NCBI RefSeq assembly: GCF_002159975.1
Contig: NZ_NFJR01000001.1
Location: 248,001 to 312,000, forward strand
DNA: 64,000 nucleotides
DNA from: Barnesiella sp. An22
GTDB lineage: Bacteria; Bacteroidota; Bacteroidia; Bacteroidales; Barnesiellaceae
Direction of reading: 5' to 3'
The notes below the pieces were generated by a model, which was not told the origin of the DNA, searched no databases, and saw only the letters and a program-made list of their open reading frames with translations. Positions 27,514 through 36,496 of the stretch are shown one piece after another. Positions within the stretch are counted from its first letter, which is position 1, and each line of letters opens with the position of its first letter. Made by a program: the position numbers and the translations under genes.

Positions 27514-30500
27514 TTATTTTTTGATCATCTTTTGGTTGCGAATTACGCGACCGTTTTGCATCTTCACTACATAAACACCGGCAGAGAGGTCAGATACATT
27601 AGCCGATTCGGGGTTGTTCTTCAAGAACTTAACGAATTGACCGTCGGCAGTGTATATCCAAGCCTTTTCTACGTTGTTGAAGTAGATCATATCGCTCGTA
27701 ACCGTGGGATACATCGACGAAACAGCAGAGAGACCACCGTTTTCGTTGACTACGTTCTCGATACCCGATACTTCGTTCATTTCGGGTTCGTCGGCAACAC
27801 CGGTATCACGGAAGTCGGCATAACCGGCAGCCGGTTCACGACCAGCATTCGAGCCAGAAACTTCAACCGGGAAGTCGATCGAGAAACCTTTTTGCGTGCC
27901 GCCCGTGGGACCGGGGTGCGGGAACCATGCATCGGAGAATACCATACGCAGACGAGTCGTACCCACTGCAGCATCCTCGGGAACATTGATGATGAAGGTC
28001 GAACCCGATACGATCGAGTCGGTACCGGCATTCAGCTGACCAACCTCGAAGAGTTTTTCGTCGGTCGTAGCATCGAACTCGTAGTTGATATCCCAGTCCA
28101 TATAAGCAACACCGAAGCAGTACTTGAGGTTATCGTCCAAGTTGGCACCTTTGAGAGTCAAGGTTACTTTCTGACCTTGCTCAACTTTCAGTACATACTC
28201 CTCGGCGAAGAGGTAGTTTTCACCACCTACAGAGTCGCTTCTCGAGTAGTCGAGGTTTTGAGTAGCACCGGTCGTCTTCACTTCGGCAATGTAACGAGTT
28301 CTCAAAGCGGTCTCGTAACCATCGGCAGCCGAGTTGATGTACGTCGGAGGATATTGCGAGTTGGAAGCCTCGGGCAAAGTTTCGGTAGAACGTGCGATGT
28401 GAACCCATTCGATGGGCGAGTAGGTCTTCATGTCTTTCGATACCGAACGGATACCTACATAAGGATCGTCGTTTTCGTTTGCGAATTGGATGTTACCAAT
28501 ATAAGCCGACCAGGTAGAGGTACGACCTACTTCCGATACACGGCCGTCTTCGCCATTCTTGTAGAAGAGTTCGAAGTGATCTACGTTTACTTCGTCGTTG
28601 TAAATCATGCCGTAGTCTTTACGTGCAGGCGAGAAACCGGTGGGATCAACTTTCCAAGTCAGTTTCACCGACAACGAAGAGGTAGTCTCTTCTTTTACTT
28701 CGGCGATGATGCTTTCGCCATCGATGCTGGCCGGAGCCGAAGAAGCACGGTCGTCGCTCAGCATGAGTTGACCAATCATGATCTTATAGTCGTCATTGGC
28801 AGCCGAACCTTTTACACGGAAACCGATGTATTCGATTACATCGCCGGCGTTAAGACCTGTAAGAGCAATCTCTTTCTCTTCCCAGGTTGCACCAGCCAGG
28901 TCGCCTACGGGGAATTCCATCCAGTTCGAATCGTCGAATTTTCTCAAGATGAGGTAGAGGTTCGAAGCGTTGGTACCCTCAACACCCGTCTTCACAGCAA
29001 TTTTAGCTTTAGGATTACCAGCCGAAACATTCAGTTTGGCACGATACAACCATACGTCGGCACCCGTCGAAGTGGGAGTACCTTTCAGGCGCAACGAAGA
29101 ACCACCGATGTAAGCATCTTCGTGAGTAAACTCGGCCTTGATGTCGTTAGAGAGGGTTTCGGTACCCGTGTTGTAGATGACCCAACGATAGGTAGGTACA
29201 TAGTCTTGCTGACCCATATTGTACCAGCTACCCAGTGTCTTTTTACCTTTGTAGGCATAGAAATCACCGTTACCCAGCGTGAAGTTGGTGTTGAAAGGCA
29301 GGTCGCCTTGGATAGCCGTACGCTCGGGAATGAACGAAGCCAGACCGCAGAACGAGGTCAACTGTTGGTCGATACCAACAGAGGGAGATACTTGGAAGTT
29401 ACCGGCCGAGTTCGAGACAACCGGACGATTCAGCGGCGTGCGGTTAGCACCCGAGAATACCTTCTCCAACAGCGTCTGATAGTTGGATTGCAACTCCATC
29501 AGCGAGTTACCTACCGTATATTGGAAGATACGGCTTACTTTGTGCTCGCCCCACAGACATACACCACACTTCTTGGATTGCTCATCTTGGTTCAGAGCGG
29601 TCCAACGACGGTTCAAGGTTACCATCCATACACCGGCGTAGAGACCGTCGGCAGAACCCATGGCCTGCTCGGCAGTCGTTACAGACGAAGCAATACTCCA
29701 CGAGAAGTCATTGGCAGCATAGTTCAGCATCAGGTCGGCCGTCTTACCGGTCTCTTTTGTACCAAATACAGCATCCAAGTTGTAGTTGGTCAACGACGAG
29801 CTGCTCGTATAGATACCGATGTGGAAGCTGTCGAAACCAATCTCCTCAGCTCTTTTGTAAAGAGCTTTGTGGAAAGCCATTACATCGGCATTTTTATAGC
29901 CTTCGTCCTCGAAATTGTAGTTGATACCATCGAGACCCAGATAAATCAAGGCATTCAACAGGGCATCGACATAACGGAACGAGCCGTCTTCGTTCTTGGT
30001 CGTAATAAACTTAACATACTCACTCGATGTTCCTCCAGGAGTCCAAGACTCGAAGAACTTGATACCCGAGAACATGTGGGTACCGTTTTTGTGAGCGGCA
30101 TCGGCCCACGAACCGGGAGCTTGCAGAATGCTGTGGTTCCAGGCACCATAGAGGTTGGTGTAGTTCCACATGGAGTAAACGTCGTTGTGGAACTCGGCGC
30201 TGGGATAACCGCCAATCAGGTCACCTTGACCGGTAGGAATGTTCATCCACAACCGACGGGTAGGATACACATCGGGAACGATGTTTTTGTCGGCATCCTC
30301 CATGATGGCGGCAGGACGCACGTGCGAACGCGAGAACTCCAGGTCGAGATTGAAACCGGCAGCCTCAAACTCCTCCTTGGTAGGATACTTGCGGCCCTCG
30401 TCGGCTGCCTTGGCAAAGAGCACGAGCAGCTGATCGTCGTCCCATGGAGCAAAGTCAAAAATCTCAGTCGATGCAGACGCGGGGTAGGTTACGTCCTGTG

Positions 30501-30561
30501 CCTGCACGTTTACGGCTGTGCCTAAGAGCAGAGCCGCACCGAATACGGTAAACTTCTTCAT
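27514..30561 (-). CDS. Probable secreted GH85 endo-beta-N-acetylglucosaminidase with T9SS-type sorting domain
   Basis: The 1,015-residue protein has a signal peptide (MKKFTVFGAALLLGTAVNVQAQ) and a TIM-barrel-like region. The segment LGLDGINYNFEDEGY (residues 208-222) supplies the Asn-x-Glu pair (N216, E218) expected of GH85, where Glu is the acid/base and Asn orients the substrate acetamido group. Carbohydrate-binding-like beta modules follow (about 440-900). The last 75 residues (YPTVTSDMIYF; VSDLSAGVYVVKMQNG) look like a type IX secretion sorting domain. The enzyme would cut the chitobiose core of N-glycans at the cell surface. Family placement rests on motif reading, so another glycosidase family is possible. 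Confidence 0.75.
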   Translation of the reverse strand: MKKFTVFGAALLLGTAVNVQAQDVTYPASASTEIFDFAPWDDDQLLVLFAKAADEGRKYPTKEEFEAAGFNLDLEFSRSHVRPAAIMEDADKNIVPDVYPTRRLWMNIPTGQGDLIGGYPSAEFHNDVYSMWNYTNLYGAWNHSILQAPGSWADAAHKNGTHMFSGIKFFESWTPGGTSSEYVKFITTKNEDGSFRYVDALLNALIYLGLDGINYNFEDEGYKNADVMAFHKALYKRAEEIGFDSFHIGIYTSSSSLTNYNLDAVFGTKETGKTADLMLNYAANDFSWSIASSVTTAEQAMGSADGLYAGVWMVTLNRRWTALNQDEQSKKCGVCLWGEHKVSRIFQYTVGNSLMELQSNYQTLLEKVFSGANRTPLNRPVVSNSAGNFQVSPSVGIDQQLTSFCGLASFIPERTAIQGDLPFNTNFTLGNGDFYAYKGKKTLGSWYNMGQQDYVPTYRWVIYNTGTETLSNDIKAEFTHEDAYIGGSSLRLKGTPTSTGADVWLYRAKLNVSAGNPKAKIAVKTGVEGTNASNLYLILRKFDDSNWMEFPVGDLAGATWEEKEIALTGLNAGDVIEYIGFRVKGSAANDDYKIMIGQLMLSDDRASSAPASIDGESIIAEVKEETTSSLSVKLTWKVDPTGFSPARKDYGMIYNDEVNVDHFELFYKNGEDGRVSEVGRTSTWSAYIGNIQFANENDDPYVGIRSVSKDMKTYSPIEWVHIARSTETLPEASNSQYPPTYINSAADGYETALRTRYIAEVKTTGATQNLDYSRSDSVGGENYLFAEEYVLKVEQGQKVTLTLKGANLDDNLKYCFGVAYMDWDINYEFDATTDEKLFEVGQLNAGTDSIVSGSTFIINVPEDAAVGTTRLRMVFSDAWFPHPGPTGGTQKGFSIDFPVEVSGSNAGREPAAGYADFRDTGVADEPEMNEVSGIENVVNENGGLSAVSSMYPTVTSDMIYFNNVEKAWIYTADGQFVKFLKNNPESANVSDLSAGVYVVKMQNGRVIRNQKMIKK

Positions 30562-30610
30562 GATAAAAACATTAAATTAAAAAAAAGATTGTGTTTTTTG
30601 TTATAGCGAG

Positions 30611-30647
30611 GAGCGGGGAAGCGACCCGAGGGGGTTCTCCCCCGCTC
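30611..30647 (-). repeat. GC-rich hairpin between susD and the endoglycosidase gene
   Basis: GAGCGGGG (30611-30618) and CCCCGCTC (30640-30647) pair perfectly, with an inner GGGGG/CCCCC as alternative. No T run follows on the minus strand, so it is not a normal terminator; it may slow or protect the mRNA within the operon. Confidence 0.5.
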
Positions 30648-30668
30648 TGTGACTATACTGGTTGAAAA

Positions 30669-32453
30669 TTAGAAATTGGAACCGGCTACGTCCCACCATA
30701 CACGAGTACCTTGCGTATCGCTACCGCCCAATGCTTCGATACCCGAGGCGGTGATATCGGACATACCTACCGACGTATCACGACCGGGCAGAGGTATCTT
30801 GCGGATAATATCGCCCTGTACCAGGCTACCGTCGCCATCCTCTACGTTCAGCACCTCGAACTGTTTGGGATAGCCGGTGCGGCGCATGTCGTTCCAAGAC
30901 TCATAAGAGTACGGGAAAGCGGCAATGTACTTCTGGGTAATGATTTTCTCGAGTTTCGTCTCTTGCGAGTCACCTTCGTTCCACTTCACACCGATGGTGG
31001 TCACGCTCTCGGCATCGTAGCTGTGATCGTACTGATCTACATATTTATAGGCCACAGGAGCTTCGAGGCTCATGTACTCGTCGACAGCATTGGGATAATA
31101 AGTAGACATCAGACGGTGTTCTACCTGAGCGTTGCGGATACCTTGCTCGTAGAACTGTTGAGCGCTACCGCCCATGTTCCAACCACGCAGAGCACCTTCG
31201 GCACGCAGGAACTCAACCTCCGAAACCTTCATCAGATAGAGCGGAGCATTAGCCATCTCACCATTGTTTTTAATGGACGAGTAAGCAATGCGGAAGTTGT
31301 CCTTGTAGGCCTGACCCTGAATCATACGGATACCGGCACGCAGACCCATGATGCGGGTATTGGCTTGCATGATGTCATTGGGGTCGGACGAGTTGACAAC
31401 GATATTGCTGTTCTTGTCGAACACATACTCCAGATAGGGGTGCTTGAGGCTGGCGAGCAGGCTCTCGAACGAAGCGTTCAGACGGGTATCACCCCAGTTG
31501 TTGGCAATCTCGAACAAGGGGTTGGTATAACCCATCATCATGGGGTCGAGCAGCAACTCTTGGGCAGTAGTCTCTACAACACCGGCTTGAACAGCCTCTT
31601 CGGCCCATTTCTGAGCTACACTGGGTTGAACCTTCACGGTGTGCATGGCCATACGCAGTTTCAACGAGTTGGCCAGGCGGCACCACGATGCTACGCTCTT
31701 GTCTTGAGTCATCACATCGTATTGACCCAAAATAGATTGTACACCGGCTTTGTACCAGTCGGGACGACTGTCGAAGTGCTTCAAGCAGGCGTTGATGGTA
31801 TCGAGGTTATCTACGATAGAAGCGTAGATATCGGCCATCTTGTTGAAGGTAAAGGGGTTGCTCTCCTTATTGGACTTATGGTCTACATAAGGAATAGAAC
31901 CGTAGAGGTCGACCATCTCTTGTGCCGAATAGTCGAAGATCAACAGACCGATAGCTTTCAATTCGGGAATCGAATCGATTGTGGGGTGGTTGATCATGTT
32001 GGCGATGTTGTTCTTGATGCTGAGGAATGCACCATAAGGGCCATCGCAATAGTCCTGGTTGTAGGCATAGGTCGACTTGAGCGAGCCACCCAGACCAGTT
32101 GCAAAATTGTGGGGTACTACCAGATAACCGGCATAGTTATCGACCGTGATGTTGTAGACATACTGGTATTGGTGCGGACCCGGGGTCTGACCATCTTTAC
32201 CACCACGCAGGTAGTATTGGGCTGTCTTCATCTGAGCAAAGTATTGCTGCAAATCGGACATAGCATCGTTGAAGCCCTGCTCCGAAATCACTTTCCGATA
32301 GTCGATGCTATCGGCTTTACCTCTGTACACGACCGGATCCAAATCGGTCTGACCGCCGGTAAAGGTATCGGTAGGCATATCGAAATCCAAACACGAGTGC
32401 AGGCTTGCAGCCGCAAGCATGGCACAAAATGCCGTTAAAATGGTTTTTTTCAT
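30669..32453 (-). CDS. SusD/RagB-type glycan-binding surface lipoprotein
   Basis: The 594-residue protein has a lipoprotein signal (AMLAAASLHSCLDFD, Cys as acylation site). The SusD-like body carries late family segments such as YLMKVSEVEFLRAEGALRGWNMG and ITQKYIAAFPYSYESWNDMRRTGYP. It caps the SusC barrel and captures glycans at the cell surface. It starts 28 bases after susC. Its length and large N-terminal part suggest the SusD-like_2 subgroup. No glycan specificity can be read directly; the neighbouring endoglycosidase suggests N-glycans. Confidence 0.93.
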   Translation of the reverse strand: MKKTILTAFCAMLAAASLHSCLDFDMPTDTFTGGQTDLDPVVYRGKADSIDYRKVISEQGFNDAMSDLQQYFAQMKTAQYYLRGGKDGQTPGPHQYQYVYNITVDNYAGYLVVPHNFATGLGGSLKSTYAYNQDYCDGPYGAFLSIKNNIANMINHPTIDSIPELKAIGLLIFDYSAQEMVDLYGSIPYVDHKSNKESNPFTFNKMADIYASIVDNLDTINACLKHFDSRPDWYKAGVQSILGQYDVMTQDKSVASWCRLANSLKLRMAMHTVKVQPSVAQKWAEEAVQAGVVETTAQELLLDPMMMGYTNPLFEIANNWGDTRLNASFESLLASLKHPYLEYVFDKNSNIVVNSSDPNDIMQANTRIMGLRAGIRMIQGQAYKDNFRIAYSSIKNNGEMANAPLYLMKVSEVEFLRAEGALRGWNMGGSAQQFYEQGIRNAQVEHRLMSTYYPNAVDEYMSLEAPVAYKYVDQYDHSYDAESVTTIGVKWNEGDSQETKLEKIITQKYIAAFPYSYESWNDMRRTGYPKQFEVLNVEDGDGSLVQGDIIRKIPLPGRDTSVGMSDITASGIEALGGSDTQGTRVWWDVAGSNF

Positions 32454-32481
32454 ATTTCTATCTTAATTATTGGCTACTTAC

Positions 32482-35400
32482 TTAAAAATCAATTTTCAAA
32501 TTCACACCGATCGAACGGGTTGCCGGCATATTGAAGATGTCGAATGCACCCAAACCGTTTTTGGTCGAAAGAGCGATATTGGGATCGATCGGAGCATCCT
32601 TGTAGATGAAGAAGAGGTTGCGGCCGATAACCGAGAGCGACAGGTTGCGGATAACACCGCCGAACAGATTGCGGAAGGTATAGCCCAGCGAGAGTTCGGC
32701 CAGACGGAAATTGGTGGCGTCGTAAACATATTGCGACCCCATGTAGTTACCACCTACGGTCTGATAGTACTCTTGGATAGGAGCCACATTGCCGTCGGGC
32801 ATGATCATACCCGGTTTCGTAACCGAACCGTCGGACGACGTCCACACGAGGTTGTGAGCAGCCGCGTAGTCGCGAGCATCGCCTACCCGTTTCGAAACGC
32901 CTTGATAATCGAGGTAAGCCTCGGTGAGCGAAATGACTTTACCACCGATGCGGCCGTTGATCAGGAAGTAGAGCGAAAGGTCTTTCCAGCTGAAGGTGTT
33001 ACCCCAACCCAACTGGAACTTGGAGTTCATGTTGCCCAGATAGACAAAGTCGGTCGTACTTACCTGAGGAGCACCTTCGGAGCTGAGCCAGATGCTGCCG
33101 TCAGCATTGCGACGGAAGTCGAGGGCGTACATGTCGCCATACGAACCACCTTCGTCATAACGAACCAAGATATTACCACCGGCAATCTTCTGCTCGAGTC
33201 TGGCTGAATTGCCCTGATCGTCCTTGAAGGTTTTCACAATCTTGTTGTCGTTGTACGAGAAATTGACCGAGGTTCTCCACATCCAGTCTTTCGAGAAATT
33301 GAGCGAGTAAGAGAGGGTGGTCTCGACACCTTGGTTGCGAATGAGACCGGTGTTGACCGGTTTCATCTTACCGCCCGTAGTGGTTTGCAGGAAATAGCTG
33401 TTGCACAGCTGGGTGTGGTAGTAGGTCAAATCCCAGTTGAGGGCACTCTCGAAGAGCGATACATCGAAACCGGCCTCGAACGATTTGGAAGTTTCGGGCA
33501 GCGGGTTGTCGAAATAGCCGTAGGTCGACGATGCGATGGCACCGGTAGCCAAGTTCTCGGAACCCATGCTGAATACCTCGTTGGGAATCGAGTTACCTAC
33601 CTCACTATACGATGCGCGCAGCTTCAGGTGAGTGATGAACTCGGGCATGGTGATGTATTTGTGCATCAAGGTGTTGGCACCTACCGAGAAATAGCCGTAG
33701 TTGTCGGGGGTACCGCGGTACTCGAATTGCTTGAAAGCGCGGTACCAGTCTTGACGGTAGCTACCCTCCAAATATACATAGTCTTTATAACCTACCTGAC
33801 CGGTGAAGAAGAGGCCCTTGTCCCAGTTGGACGAGAGAGTGTAGGTATTCAGGCTGTTGCCTCCCCACGAAGCCAACGGCTCGAAGAAGTTGATGCGGGT
33901 GGGCAACGCATTCATATCGGCATAAGAGAAATAGGTGGCACGGGTCCACATCTTTTGGGTTTCGCCCTTCACGGTGTGCCCTACCCAACCGGCCGACGCC
34001 GATACCGAGAAATCTTTGAACTCCTTGTTGTAGCTCAACATGGCATCTACATATACGTCGTTGCTCCAATAGAGGTCTTGGCCATACATACCGTAGTCTT
34101 CCATCGTGACCACATTCCAAGTGGTGGCGTAGCGGTTGGTGAAGCCTTTGTATTTGGCACGGTCCATGTTCAAACGGCCTTGAACCTTCAAGCCGGGAAT
34201 AATCTCATAGCTGGCCGAAATAGATCCGTAGGCACGCTCTTCGGTGTTTTCGCTCCGGTTCATGCCGGTAATCCAGTAGGGGTTGTTGTTGCCGGCCGAG
34301 AAATAAGCCCATTGTTGCATGGGACCCGACAACTGGGTGGTACCGTTGGGTATCCACTCTCTCTTGTCGTTGTAGTAGCCATAGATATTGGAGGTCCAGG
34401 TACCTTCGCCCCGATAGTTCTTGCGATAGTAGTCCATGTCGATGTTACGCGGCATGCGATACAAGTCGTACAAGGGGTTCATGACCGTACCACCACCGGG
34501 ACGGTTCTTGGTATTGGCGTGTACATAGTTCAACGACAGGTCTACATTCAATTTCTTGTTGAACAACGAGTAGTTCTGACGGAACGAGAAGGTATTACGC
34601 TGATACGAGTTGTGTGGCACCATACCATCGGAATAGGAGTTGGCATACGAGAAATAGGAACGAACCTTCTCGGTACCACCGCTTATCGAAACCGAGTTGT
34701 TGTAGGTAGCACCCGTCTCGAAGAAATCGGCGATATCGTTTTGGGTATAATTACGCAGATGAGCGCCCGAGTAGGCGAGCTCGTCGGCCGTCATATCCGA
34801 CACCTTCTTACCCCAGCTCGTGGTAGAGAGCTGATTGGCAGCCACGTTGACATCGGCACCGTAGGTGTTTTGGATTTGGGGGAGAACCAGCGGAGTCTCG
34901 AAAGTTACATTGGAGTTCACGCTCACTGTGACACTACCCTCTTTACCGCGTTTGGTGGTAATCATCAACACACCGTTGGCAGCAGCACTACCGTAAAGGG
35001 CGGCGGCATTGGCACCTTTCAGAATGTTGATGCTCTCGATGTCGTCGGGGTTGATGAGCGAAAGGGCGTCACCACCTTCGGCCGTGCTCGAATAGGTAAG
35101 CGAGTTACCGTCGCTGCTCCACGACGAAGCGGCACCACCGATCTGGTTGGTCATAGGGATACCGTCGACCACAATCAGCGGGCTGTTGTTACCCATAACC
35201 GATTTGTTACCACGCAACAGGATTTTCGAGGTACCACCGGCACCACCGGCACTCTGGGTAATCGTCACACCGGCAGCTTTACCTTGCAACGAGTTTACAA
35301 AGTTGGCATCCTGTACTTTCATCAGCTCGTCGCCTTTGATCTCTTGAGTAGCATAGGTCAGCGACGACTCCTTACGGGTAATACCCATGGCGGTTACCAC

Positions 35401-35799
35401 CACTTCGTCGAGCAGCTTGTCGTTGCTGTCCATCACTACATCAATCTTGCTCTGTCCGTTGATAGCTTTCTTTATCGTCTCATAGCCGATATACGAAAAC
35501 TCCAACTCGTTGCTCCCTGCGGGAACTTTAATCGAATAGTTACCGTCGATGTCGGTAGCTACGACTACGTTGGTACCCACAACCTTTACGGTAAGACCGA
35601 TAAGAGTCTCGCCCGAGGGGTCGGTAACCGTACCCGTAACCACTTTCGTACCTGCGGCCACATTCTGATTTACACTCTGGGCTTGTGTCGTACTCGACGC
35701 CAAAGCCGGGGCTGCACTGGCATGCGCAGCGGTACCGATTCCAAAACCTGAAACCAGTACAAAAGCTACAATAATTGCTTTTAGATTTCTTCTATACAT
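32482..35799 (-). CDS. SusC/RagA-family TonB-dependent outer-membrane transporter
   Basis: A 1,105-residue protein. The ATG at 35799 starts a signal peptide (YRRNLKAIIVAFVLVSGFGIGTA); the open frame extends to 35850 without a better start. A carboxypeptidase-regulatory-like domain (VVTGTVTDPSGETLIGLTVKV) is followed by the TonB box region and plug (LDEVVVTAMGITRKESS; SLQGKAAGVTI; NNSPLIVVDGIPM), then a 22-strand barrel ending RSIGVNLKIDF. With SusD it imports oligosaccharides using TonB energy. No sensor gene (HTCS, ECF sigma/anti-sigma) is adjacent. Confidence 0.97.
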   Translation of the reverse strand: MYRRNLKAIIVAFVLVSGFGIGTAAHASAAPALASSTTQAQSVNQNVAAGTKVVTGTVTDPSGETLIGLTVKVVGTNVVVATDIDGNYSIKVPAGSNELEFSYIGYETIKKAINGQSKIDVVMDSNDKLLDEVVVTAMGITRKESSLTYATQEIKGDELMKVQDANFVNSLQGKAAGVTITQSAGGAGGTSKILLRGNKSVMGNNSPLIVVDGIPMTNQIGGAASSWSSDGNSLTYSSTAEGGDALSLINPDDIESINILKGANAAALYGSAAANGVLMITTKRGKEGSVTVSVNSNVTFETPLVLPQIQNTYGADVNVAANQLSTTSWGKKVSDMTADELAYSGAHLRNYTQNDIADFFETGATYNNSVSISGGTEKVRSYFSYANSYSDGMVPHNSYQRNTFSFRQNYSLFNKKLNVDLSLNYVHANTKNRPGGGTVMNPLYDLYRMPRNIDMDYYRKNYRGEGTWTSNIYGYYNDKREWIPNGTTQLSGPMQQWAYFSAGNNNPYWITGMNRSENTEERAYGSISASYEIIPGLKVQGRLNMDRAKYKGFTNRYATTWNVVTMEDYGMYGQDLYWSNDVYVDAMLSYNKEFKDFSVSASAGWVGHTVKGETQKMWTRATYFSYADMNALPTRINFFEPLASWGGNSLNTYTLSSNWDKGLFFTGQVGYKDYVYLEGSYRQDWYRAFKQFEYRGTPDNYGYFSVGANTLMHKYITMPEFITHLKLRASYSEVGNSIPNEVFSMGSENLATGAIASSTYGYFDNPLPETSKSFEAGFDVSLFESALNWDLTYYHTQLCNSYFLQTTTGGKMKPVNTGLIRNQGVETTLSYSLNFSKDWMWRTSVNFSYNDNKIVKTFKDDQGNSARLEQKIAGGNILVRYDEGGSYGDMYALDFRRNADGSIWLSSEGAPQVSTTDFVYLGNMNSKFQLGWGNTFSWKDLSLYFLINGRIGGKVISLTEAYLDYQGVSKRVGDARDYAAAHNLVWTSSDGSVTKPGMIMPDGNVAPIQEYYQTVGGNYMGSQYVYDATNFRLAELSLGYTFRNLFGGVIRNLSLSVIGRNLFFIYKDAPIDPNIALSTKNGLGAFDIFNMPATRSIGVNLKIDF

Positions 35800-35961
35800 A
35801 CGTGCATTTATAGGTATTCGAATACTAAAAAAAAAATTTACCTCTCTCATTAAAAAACTGTTACTTTATCTCCATAGGCTTTTTATAATTTATAATGTTA
35901 TGCTGTTTTCCACGGAAAAACTGTCTCAAATGAAACCTTATCATACGATTTCTACACGTTT

Positions 35962-35969
35962 CAAAAATA
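35962..35969 (-). promoter_or_regulatory. -7 promoter element for susC
   Basis: Minus strand TATTTTTG. Predicted start near 35956 gives a 5' leader of about 155 bases. Confidence 0.5.
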
Positions 35970-36418
35970 AAACGGTTGCAATATATAAATAAATTTTTGA
36001 TTTCATTGCAAAAAAAGGGATGTTTTTTTCATGATTCGTTCTTCTGGCATATTATACATTATATATAGTTTGCTATTTTTTCTCACGATATATTAAATAA
36101 CTCCATTTCCCGATTTTCCCCTAGTAAAAAAAAATATTTTTTTTCTATTTTGTGTAATCATGGTACGAAGAGTCAATTTGTTAAAATTTAAATTCATTTA
36201 TATTCAGTAATTTAATCACTCAACAGAAGCATTTTTTTTAAGTAAAATAAAATATGTTCTTTTTTGTAAATTGATTTTTTACAAAAAAAGGGCCTTTATC
36301 AAATTTTAGCCGCTGCAAATATCCGATTTAAGTTGGAATAAAACAAAAAAAACTCCATTTTTCGCGATTCTTTTTCTAAATATTGCAATAGAATAACGCA
36401 TATAAAAGGGAAAAAGTG

Positions 36419-36426
36419 TATTTTTG
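36419..36426 (+). promoter_or_regulatory. -7 promoter element for the RND efflux operon
   Basis: TATTTTTG matches TAnnTTTG, about 70 bases before the first gene at 36497. Confidence 0.6.
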
Positions 36427-36496
36427 CAAACCATTCCATTCTTCATTAAATTAGGATTACTGTGTTTCGACACTAAAAAACAACGAATTAAATTTT

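Larger units (their letters stand above)
35800..36496. other. 697-bp AT-rich gap between susC and the RND operon
   Basis: No open reading frame or RNA gene is visible. It holds divergent promoters for susC (minus, 35962-35969) and the efflux operon (plus, 36419-36426). Between them are many A and T runs and one A/T hairpin at 36259-36290 (CTTTTTTGTAAA against TTTACAAAAAAAG). Extreme base composition relative to the flanking genes suggests regulatory, possibly curved, DNA. Confidence 0.7.

Noticed and set aside
27532-30525. Long open frame (997 codons) antisense to the endoglycosidase gene
   Set aside because: It mirrors the codon bias of the real gene. The product lacks a signal peptide or known motif, while the minus-strand frame has signal peptide, catalytic motif and sorting domain.
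33331-35751. Long plus-strand frame antisense to susC
   Set aside because: SusC on the minus strand is unmistakable; the antisense product shows no domain features and is a shadow.
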